The position numbers and the translations under genes were made by a program. Shown here piece by piece: positions 56,969-64,000 of a stretch of DNA of 64,000 nt. The DNA is taken from contig NC_091227.1 of assembly GCF_040958095.1 (NCBI RefSeq), forward strand, positions 20,285,900-20,349,899. The letters run 5' to 3'. The notes below the pieces were generated by a model, which worked only from the letters and a program-made list of their open reading frames with translations, did not search any database and was not told the DNA's origin. Position 1 is the first letter of the stretch; the number at the start of each line of letters is the position of its first letter. The stretch is from Procambarus clarkii. Its lineage: Eukaryota; Arthropoda; Malacostraca; Decapoda; Cambaridae.

Positions 56969-59900
56969 CTCCTCCAAGGCTCTGTAGACGCTGTAGGTGT
57001 CATGCTCGGAGTAGTAGCCAGGTTCATCGTGTCTGTAATGATAGCAATCGTAGTAGTGATAACAATATAAGTATTAGTAGTAGTAATAAGTGGTTTACTC
57101 TAGAGCTAAGTAAACCACTTACATCTCTAGTAAAGAACCCATCATAGCGCACTTAAATCCACACACTGAGAGTGTCAAGCGAGGCACTTATCTAGCCGTG
57201 ATTGAAGGTCCTAATAGAGCCCATCCTTAGACCAAATCCATTGCCATAAGAAACCTCCCCCCCCCTTCAAACCACCTGGATAGTTCTCTAGATATTTGTG
57301 ATGGTCTGAAAGCATATTATGGTTCTAGTAATAGTCTTACATATAAACTGGCAAGTGAACCTTTGTCCTGAATAGAGATTATTCTCCCGTTATAACTTTA
57401 TTTGATTATAAATCGTTGGTTTAAAATATAAACATTATATGCTGTAAACGCTTTCTTTGAAGAATTTGGTTTTGTGTAAACGGAATTCTCGGGTACATTC
57501 ATATAGTTTCGAATTCTATATTGTCGTCAATAATACACTGTATTAACGTAACCAAACATAATGAAACCTAACCTAACCTTAACCTAAAGTAATCTTAACC
57601 TAACTATGGATAGAGAATAGATAATGGCACTAATTATGTAGTTATCAATCCCTTCCTGTGAGCGGATTTCCTCCCTGAGAACAGGTTGCTTAGTAACACT
57701 TAGAACTCACTAAAACACGTTCAGGACGGCTGAGTGAAGCACTTACGGAATGCCAAAGATGTGAGCGAAGTGTTTGCCGAACTTGGTGAAGGCGGCGACG
57801 TGCGTCCCCGTCAGGAGGAAGATGATGAGCTTGATGGCAATGATGGCACCCACCACCAGGATGATGCCAACGACCAGACCTTGCAAGTTGATGACGATCT
57901 GCTGGTTAGTGCCAGTGCCTGTCAGGAACTGTCGATCTCCTGTCTCTTCTTCTGCCTCTGCTATTGCTGCTGCCTCTGCTCTTGCTGCTGCTGCTTCTGC
58001 TCGTTCTATTGCCTCTTCCGTTGCATCTAGTGACTTCTGGGAAGCGTGCCTGCTTATTTTTCCCTTTCCTTCGATTTCCTCCAGCTGGTTATCCTGGCGC
58101 TGCTGTATCTCTTGAGGGTTTTGTCCAAGCTGCTGTTCTAATAGTTCCTTCTCTGGGATTGCTATACGTTCTGGCTTTTCATTAAATTCACTTCCTTCCT
58201 TACTCCACTTGCTGTCTCTCCCCTGATGCTCCGGTATATTGTCTTCGCCTCTCTCTTGTGTGCCTGTCCCGGATAGCCATTTTGGGTCTCCCTGAGCTGG
58301 TCGTTCCAGGGCGTCTCTGATTTTGGCGGGAAGAGCGTGGGACGCCTCCTGCAGCTCTTGGGGCAGGCTCTGCGTCTCCTTCAGGGCGTCCTGGGTCACC
58401 CCGCTCACCACACACGCTGCCACAGCCACCAATACCATCACGCCTGGGGATATAGTGACAGTGAGCAATACAACACGAAAGAAGCTGAATTCATCTCCAT
58501 ACAATAGACTTTTTCATTGATTTGTGTTCATCATATACAGCCCGTCCTCCTTAAATGAAAGAACTCAAGCAACTATTTGGTCGGAACTACCAATATGTTG
58601 TGAACAACCACAAGAAAGTAAATTTTATTTTTTATTTTTAATAAATTTGGCCAAACAGGACACTTTGTACCCACAACTTAACAATATGAGACATAACCTA
58701 CCCTCTCCTAGCAACTCCTAGGCCTACTACACGCTATCTTATGCCTATTATAGTACATACATAGCATGTGCTGTACTACGCCTAGGAAGATTTTCAATTA
58801 GGCCTACTAAAATCGTCTGGGGCTAGATTCATGAAGCAGTTACGCAAGCACTTACAAACCTCTACATCTTTTCTCAATCTTTGGCGGCTTTGTTTACAAT
58901 TATTAAACAAGCAGTTGATTGGGAAGTTTTCATGCTTGTAAACTGTTTAATAAAGGTAACCAAAGCCGTCAAAGATTGAGGAAAGATGTACACGTTCGTA
59001 AGTACTTGCGTAACTGCTTCGTGAATCTGGCTCCAGGTTCTTAGCTTTATTTTGTCCTGACGCTATAAGATATCAAAGTACAAAATGAGTTTTCTGGCGG
59101 CCCGTCACTACATATTGGCGTTTCGGACGACACATAGTCACTATAAGAACATAAGAACAAAGGCAACTGCAGAAGGCCTATTGGCCCATACGAGGCAGCT
59201 CCTATTTATAACCACCCAATCCCACTCATATACTTGTCCAACCCAATAAGTACTATAAGTACTGTTGCATCAGCAGGATTGGTTGACTTGTGACATGAGG
59301 TAAGATAATTATCAGGAGAGAACGCTACGCCGGTAGTGTTCATCATTCATCACGTGGAAGGCATATGAGGACAAGGAGCTGGGATATGAGGGCAAGGAGC
59401 TGGGATATGAGGGCAAGGAGCAGGGATATGAGGACAAGGAACTGTGATATGAGGACAAGGAGCTGGGATATGAGGACAAGGAGCTGGGATATGCGGACAA
59501 GGAGCTGTGATATGAGGACAAGGAGCTGGGATACGAGAACAGAGTGAAACAACAGTGTTCAACCACATAGACTAGTGAGGATTGAACACCGACTCTGCAA
59601 TGATGACTTAAAATAATCAAAGCCGCCACTCTACTAACAAGCCCAAGAGGATGATGGACTAGTCAGTCCTTGTGGCACATAAAGAGTCAGTCCAACAGTC
59701 TCCCGCTCTCAGTATTTATTGTTAACAATGAATTACATTTAATTGATGGTGTTTAAGACATTTGAAGCTAGAAAAGCGATGTTCTTGCAAATGTGAATGA
59801 CTCAAAAACATCCGGACTGCTTCAGTGTGTCAACGAGACAGGGAAGACTATGAAATTAGTTATGAATTAGTGGAGAACATTATCACTTTGTTTTAAATAC

Positions 59901-60604
59901 CCAAGCGCCTTGAGACAGTCGAAGTCCCAGTGACGTGGAGTTGAGGACCGCAAGTAACCAGTGTCATATTTTCTGAGTTTTAAATATACTTGATGATGAG
60001 TCACAATATCGTGGCTGAAGATATGATGATTAAACCACTCATCAGAAGATGAGGAGACGAGGACGTTTCGGTCCGTCCTGGACCATTATGAAGTCGACTT
60101 ACTACATGGTAATTGTTCAGGACGGACCGAAACGTCGTCGTTTTATCATCTTCTGGTGTTTAGTTTAGTCATCCTAAATATACAACTTTTTTCCCTTTCT
60201 CTACACAGGTGGTACAGGGGTCGACGACCCCTGACTCCTGTTAACAGGCTGAGAGCCTGCGTTTTCCATAGCTTTTAGCTATGGAAAGTGTTAAGTAGTT
60301 TTCTAGGTGTTAACTTAGTTTTCTCCCTTCTAGTTTTCCCTGGAACAACCAGATCCCTAGTTACTGCTAGGTCAACAAGGGATTGAACAGTTAAGGATTG
60401 GCACCCAGTCAATCCTCCAAGATTAGGACTCGAACCCAGAGGTAATTGCTCCCGAGGCATGGATCAAACGTTACCACAAATAGTAAACACACACAGATTA
60501 TCTTCAAAATTCACACAAGCCTAAGGCAGTCAATTATCTTCAGTGCTTACTTTGACCAGAGAGGAAAACTGGACGGGACTCGACCCCTCACCTTGACTCC
60601 TCAT
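56948..60604 (-). CDS. Putative secreted or membrane protein with Tyr-rich C-terminal tail (unrecognised family)
   Basis: Three coding exons: 60604-60592 (ATG and 13 nt), 58443-57747 and 57032-56948; 795 nt, 264 aa. Exon 1 supplies MRSQ and joins in phase 1 to GVMVLVAVAACVVSG, giving an N-terminal signal peptide of about 19 residues. Residues 20-144 are polar, Gln/Glu/Lys-rich. Residues 145-173 are an Ala/Glu helix (ATEEAIERAEAAAARAEAAA). Residues 192-217 are a hydrophobic segment (GLVVGIILVVGAIIAIKLII). The last exon encodes HDEPGYYSEHDTYSVYR and ALEEAARKYL. Splice sites are CAAG/GTGAGG, CCCAG/GCGTG, ATTCC/GTAAGT and TTACAG/ACACG. The start is the first ATG after the presumed transcription start. 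A paralogous last exon lies 5.8 kb upstream on the same strand. The layout resembles arthropod cuticle- or secretion-related proteins, but I cannot assign a family or function. Confidence 0.8.
57089..57120. repeat. Hairpin in intron 2 of the minus-strand gene
   Basis: AGTGGTTTAC and GTAAACCACT pair across about 11 bases, some 57 bp upstream (in gene direction) of the exon 3 acceptor. Confidence 0.7.
57576..57604. repeat. Short interstitial telomere-like tract
   Basis: CCTAACCTAACCTTAACCTA, the complement of the arthropod TTAGG repeat with one extra T, lies in intron 2 of the minus-strand gene. At four to five units it is too short to mean a chromosome end. Confidence 0.6.
58819..59035. mobile_element. 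Foldback MITE with long arms, copy 3
   Basis: The left end GGGGCTAGATTCATGAAGCA pairs with the right end GCTTCGTGAATCTGGCTCC, and the arms extend over about 95 bp (ACGCAAGCACTTAC, CATCTTTTCTCAATCTTTG, GGCGGCTTTG and complements). It lies in intron 1 of the minus-strand gene and is closely related to 51116-51365. Confidence 0.88.
59148..59262 (-). repeat. Dispersed repeat, possible LINE 3' end
   Basis: The segment ACATAAGAACAAAGGCAACT, then GAAGGCCTATTGGCCCATAC, then ACTTGTCCAACCC looks like the minus-strand end of a LINE. I base this on its form and on memory of similar decapod sequence; no second copy is in the window. Confidence 0.4.
59365..59545. repeat. 21-bp minisatellite, about eight to nine copies
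   Basis: The unit is GATATGAGGACAAGGAGCTGG type, with variants at GGAC/GGGC and at CTGG/CTGT/CAGG. Because the unit is a multiple of three, several frames stay open; none is a gene. Confidence 0.93.
60042..60155. mobile_element. Foldback element, diverged relative of 52592-52713
   Basis: Left arm CAGAAGATGAGGAGACGAGG followed by ACGTTTCGGTCCGTCC; the right arm is its near complement, ending ATCATCTTCTG. The centre CTGGACCATTATGAAGTCG matches the other copy. Confidence 0.8.
60330..60475 (-). repeat. tRNA-derived SINE relic
   Basis: On the minus strand CTCTGGGTTCGAGTCCTAAT gives a B-box-like element, and TTGACCTAGCAGTAACTAGG resembles the SINE body. It lies in intron 1 of the minus-strand gene. 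Confidence 0.5.
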
Positions 60605-60966
60605 AGTTCCGTCTCGTCGGGTCCTTAGCGTCGTGGGCGTACAAAGGAGCGGTCTGGACCGTCGTGGGCCGTCTGGAGCAGTTTGTTGCGTGATGTTGCG
60701 TAGCGTCCAAGCTCTAAGTCGCGACGGAGCCGCAGTCTCGCGAAAACAAATATATCGCTTTAGCACAGTAGCACCAAATGTTGATTGATAACGTTGATGA
60801 CCTTGCACGGTCGCCTGCTGCACCTTGCTGATGTCTGCGGCGACAGCAGCGATATCTTGATAGCAAAGTTCGTTAAATCTGCGTGTACAGCCTCCCTCCG
60901 AACAGCACAGTGCAGCGTGAGAGAGGAGGACAGCTGTGAGAGGTAAGAGTGAGGGCTCCCAACTAT
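60592..60966 (-). other. First exon of the minus-strand gene, mostly 5' untranslated
   Basis: From the presumed start near 60966 to the ATG at 60604 there is no ATG in any frame over about 360 nt. The exon ends at 60592 before GTGAGG. The long open frame here without an early ATG is best read as leader sequence. An alternative CTCACAG acceptor at about 60935 exists but is not needed by this model. Confidence 0.6.
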
Positions 60967-60998
60967 GCTGGGAGACCTCGCCACCCACACCTTATAAA
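60961..60998 (-). promoter_or_regulatory. TATA box and initiator-like site
   Basis: TTTATAAG (60998-60991) stands about 32 bp before CATAGTT (60967-60961), an initiator-like site with its A at 60966. Spacing fits RNA polymerase II core promoters. It suits a regulated rather than housekeeping gene, in contrast to the CpG-rich UBR7/TFIIS promoter. Confidence 0.65.
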
Positions 60999-61059
60999 CT
61001 AAGATGCCGACGCCCATAGTAATGACTAATTACCCCCCGTCAATTACCGTAGATGATGC

Positions 61060-61496
61060 TCCACTACACACCAACTATCTGCCCTCGTCACCCTCAACTC
61101 TTAGACACAAGATACGTTATCTTTCGTGAACTCCTTGCGGTGCTCTCTATAGTTCGTGTCAACATTCGTGTGGGAAGATTAACACGAACATTCGTGTGGG
61201 TCCCGTGTAAGCGGTGGACATTAAAGCCAGGTAATTCATGGATATGTAGAGCGGATGCTGCATAAATTTGTCCCGTTAAAGCGGCAGCACTTTGATGACG
61301 TCACGGTAAATCTGTGACGTAGCCGTGACGTAGTGTGAGGTCACGTCACACTGGTCAGGTAACGTGGCTGTGAAAAAGGTAACATCACTGAATGACGTCA
61401 CTGCTCCCTACAGGAACAGGAACACCATAACATATCTTCTGATTCTAAGAAATAATTCTAACTCTGATTTTATCAAAACTCCCACAGAAACCAGTG
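61060..61496. other. Upstream region of the minus-strand gene
   Basis: No exon supported. It contains repeated GTGACGTCA-like motifs (61298-61350, for example TGACGTCACGG and GTGACGTAGCCGTGACG) and duplicated CATTCGTGTGGG (61162 and 61190), which may be regulatory or decayed tandem repeats. Confidence 0.4.
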
Positions 61497-62085
61497 GCCA
61501 AGCCCTGGGCTTTATGTGGCCCTGGGCTTTATGGGGCCCTGGGCTTTATGTGGCCCTGGGCTTTATGTGGCCCTGGGCTTTATGGGGCCCTGGGCTTTAT
61601 GTGGCCCTGGGCTTTATGTGGCCCTGGGCTTTATGTGGCCCTGGGCTTTATGTGGCCCTGGGCTTTATGTGGCCCTGGGCTTTATGTGGCCCTGGGCTTT
61701 ATGTGGCCCTGGGCTTTATGGGGCCCTGGGCTTTATGTGGCCCTGGGCTTTATGTGGCCCTGGGCTTTATGTGGCCCTGGGCTTTATGTGGCCCTGGGCT
61801 TTATGTGGCCCTGGGCTTTATGTGGCCCTGGGCTTTATGTGGCCCTGGGCTTTATGGGACCCTGGGCTTTATGGGGCCCTGGGCTTTATGGGGCCCTGGG
61901 CTTTATGGAGCCCTGGGCTTTATGGGGCCCTGGGCTTTATGGGGCCCTGGGCTTTATGGGGCCCTGGGCTTTATGGGGCCCTGGGCTTTATGGGGCCCTG
62001 GGCTTTATGTGGCCCTGGGCTTTATGGGGCCCTGGGCTTTATGGGGCCCTGGGCTTTATGGGGCCCTGGGCTTCCTCCGGGCCAG
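61497..62085. repeat. 17-bp minisatellite, about 35 copies
   Basis: The unit is CCCTGGGCTTTATGTGG, with TGTGG in the left part and TGGGG dominating in the right. The period is not a multiple of three and contains no stop in the plus direction, so all three plus frames stay open for more than 200 codons. I do not regard any as coding. Confidence 0.97.
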
Positions 62086-62351
62086 GTAACAAGGCCAGGA
62101 GAACCAGCGCCGGTAGCCCCTATTCGCTCATATGACTGATAGCGGAAGAGGCTTCACATATTTTGCCAGGGAATCAAGTTATTTATTGTGGAAACATGAA
62201 CCAGTATAAGTATAAATATGCAAACAAATAGAGCCAAAACGCCAGAGATATAGAGCCAGTCTGTTCATTATCTGGGAAGGGACGCCGTTTTCTCTCAGGT
62301 TCTGGTAATGTAATATAGGTATAAAACTGGGTATTTTTTAATCTAAGAAGC

Positions 62352-62357
62352 TTTATT
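62352..62357 (-). terminator. Candidate polyadenylation signal of the second paralog
   Basis: AATAAA on the minus strand, 333 nt beyond the stop codon at 62690. It is the nearest such hexamer I see. Confidence 0.45.
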
Positions 62358-62689
62358 TACGCATAATACATAAGTTAAATCAACATTTATGTTAAAAATA
62401 AAGAGATTAGAGGTTGAATTTCAGTACATCTGCATGGCGCCAGAAGCAACACGACGCCAGTATGTCACTTTTGCTATTCGAGCGGAATGCTTCGTTCTTT
62501 GTAGGAAGACAGGTTGCTTCAGCATGGGGGTATGAGGACAAGGAGTCCTGGCATCAGGCAGAATGCTTCATACCGTAGTTGTAGTGTAGTCTGGGAGGTG
62601 TGTGGGGAGATAATACAGCTCCAGGTGCCCTGTGGTCTTGGGTCCTTCCCCCCCCATCCTTGAGACACTCAGTCCTCGTCTCGTCCCGG

Positions 62690-62822
62690 TCACTGGTACT
62701 TAGATGCCGCGGTTTCGATGTTCCGGTGGATGTTGTAGCTGTCCTCTTGGGCGTACCCGGAGGCCGGGGCAGCATACCTGCTGGCAGAGGGACCGTAGCC
62801 GTAGCTGGAGGCTGCGTATCCT
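62690..62822 (-). CDS. Terminal exon of a paralog of the neighbouring secreted/membrane protein gene
   Basis: A CTTACAG acceptor precedes an exon that begins with one base completing a codon and then reads GYAASSYGYGPSASRYAAPA, SGYAQEDSYNIHRN, IETAASKYQ and a TGA stop (43 full codons). The downstream gene's last exon has the same phase and the parallel ending YYSEHDTYSVYRALEEAARKYL. The shared pattern is Tyr-rich, acidic, D-T/S-Y, then a basic residue, E-x-A-A-x-K-Y. The earlier exons must lie beyond the (CA)n tract, probably past the window end; I found none up to 64000. The function is unknown. Confidence 0.75.
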
Positions 62823-62883
62823 CTGTAAGATGAAGGGCAATGGGGGAGGATGTGAGTACAGGTTTCTTCCTTTAAAGTCACCT

Positions 62884-63084
<201 letters not shown>

Positions 63085-63317
63085 TACACAAAGGAGAGGA
63101 AATAAAAGAAACAGTTAGCAAAAAATGAACCTAATTAATCTAATTTAATTGTAATAATGGAAACAAAACTAAACAATATGATCTACTCAATACAATATGA
63201 TGATTTATAGTACTCATGAGCACTATAAAACGGAAGTTGAAGTTCGAGGAACTATAAAATCAGAATATATACACAGAATACATACACAGAATATATACAC
63301 AGAATATATGCTACATA

Positions 63318-63737
63318 TACAGGCCCCCCTCACTGTGATTCTGACAACTGATAAGAAAAGAACGCTGGTCCTATTAATTTACAACTCCCAGCAGATAACA
63401 GATGACACTGGCAGGAATATGATGACAACAAAAGCATGCACAGATGAATAGCAGAGAGCAGCAACAGCATCACACACAGATTGAGAGCTAAACTGCTAAT
63501 CATAGGAGACTTAAATCACAGAGAGATGGACTGGGAATCGAGAAAGCCCCGTGATGGGGAAGAAACGCGAGGAGCTAAATTAGTGCAACTTGGGGAAAGG
63601 AACTTCTTGATACAACATGTAAAGGAGGACACATGAGAAAGGGAAGGAGATACATTGAGCCTACTGGACCTGGTTTTCACCCAGACTGAAGAAGTCATCG
63701 AGAACTTGGAGGGCAAAATACCACTTGGAGCCAGTGT
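63318..63737 (+). mobile_element. LINE endonuclease-domain fragment
   Basis: The plus strand reads TLVLLIYNSQQITDDTG, then (after a frame change) LLIIGDLNHREMDWE, then KLVQLGERNFLIQHV, then LSLLDLVFTQTEEVIENLEG. These are the GDxN and LDLVFT blocks of apurinic-type endonucleases in CR1/L2-like LINEs. A stop and at least one frame change interrupt it. It ends abruptly where the 25-bp minisatellite starts. Confidence 0.75.
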
Positions 63738-63740
63738 TCA

Positions 63741-64000
63741 TTGTGTCCCGGTATGTGTCCTGTCGTTGTGTCCTGGTATGTGTCCTGTCGTTGTGTCCCG
63801 GTATGTGTCCTGTCGTTGTGTCCTGGTATGTGTCCTGTCGTTGTGTCCTGGTATGTGTCCTGTCGTTGTGTCCCGGTATGTGTTCTGTCGTTGTGTCCTG
63901 GTATGTGTCCTGTCGTTGTGTCCTGGTATGTGTCCTGTCGTTGTGTCCCGGTATGTGTCCTGTCGTTGTGTCCTGGTATGTGTCCTGTCGTTGTGTCCTG
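63741..64000. repeat. 25-bp minisatellite running off the window
   Basis: Ten or more copies of a unit containing GTGTCCTGGTATGTGTCCTG and TCGTT, with C/T variation at one CCCGG/CCTGG position. The true length is unknown because the window ends inside the array. Confidence 0.95.

Noticed and set aside
57734-58185. Plus-strand frames of 98, 113 and 73 aa
   Set aside because: Antisense shadows of the second exon of the minus-strand gene, whose Ala/Glu-rich codons leave the other strand open.
58200-58415. 71-aa minus-strand frame inside exon 2 of the secreted-protein gene
   Set aside because: Out of frame with the model that has a signal peptide, correct splice phases and a paralogous end.
60530-61017. 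Frames of 152 and 85 aa on the minus strand at the promoter of the secreted-protein gene
   Set aside because: The first begins at a non-ATG codon and both overlap the TATA/initiator and an ATG-free leader. The ATG at 60604 with a good donor explains the region better.
61364-62139. Three overlapping plus-strand frames of 207-241 aa
   Set aside because: Produced by the 17-bp repeat, which has no stop codon and a period not divisible by three.

Overview
The window looks like nuclear DNA of a decapod crustacean (crayfish, lobster or shrimp type). The evidence is long AT-rich introns around widely conserved genes, very abundant microsatellites and minisatellites, tRNA-headed SINEs, CR1/L2-like LINE pieces, pogo/Tigger DNA transposons and a short TTAGG-like tract. 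There are no bacterial operons, CRISPR arrays or rRNA genes. I recognised no retrovirus, LTR element or Polinton. Gene models were built by hand from splice sites, reading phase and remembered protein families; no database search was run.

Left part (about 1-40.5 kb): two conserved genes lie head to head. UBR7 (UBR box plus PHD finger E3 ligase) is on the minus strand, ten coding exons from 14622 to 4264, 412 aa. TFIIS (TCEA, transcription elongation factor S-II) is on the plus strand, seven coding exons from 15391 to 30845, 304 aa. Their start codons are 768 bp apart, across a shared promoter with a GC box and a CCAAT box. About 7.4 kb beyond the TFIIS end, its last two exons and the following 3' region are present again (37524-38176 and flanks). 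The reading frame, splice sites, zinc cysteines and catalytic Asp-Glu are all intact, so these may be alternative terminal exons. UBR7 ends inside a 3.0-kb pogo-type transposon (1159-4155). Its introns hold a Tigger remnant, a nested MITE and a satellite-like 342-bp repeat. TFIIS introns hold LINE fragments, a second Tigger remnant and a 3-kb T/G-skewed island.

Middle part (about 40.5-56.5 kb): no host gene was found. It is a dense patchwork of minisatellites (units of 10-39 bp), long microsatellites, foldback elements, a LINE carrying two SINEs that in turn carry a third small element with clear target-site duplications, and a SINE-like family built as a chain of short hairpins.

Right part (about 56.9-64 kb): two related genes on the minus strand. 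The first is complete: TATA box near 60995, an ATG-free leader, and three exons giving a 264-aa protein with a signal peptide, an Ala/Glu-rich helix, one hydrophobic segment and a Tyr-rich C-terminal tail. Of the second only the terminal exon (62822-62690) lies in the window. It shares intron phase and C-terminal motif with the first, so this is a tandem paralog pair. I do not recognise the family.
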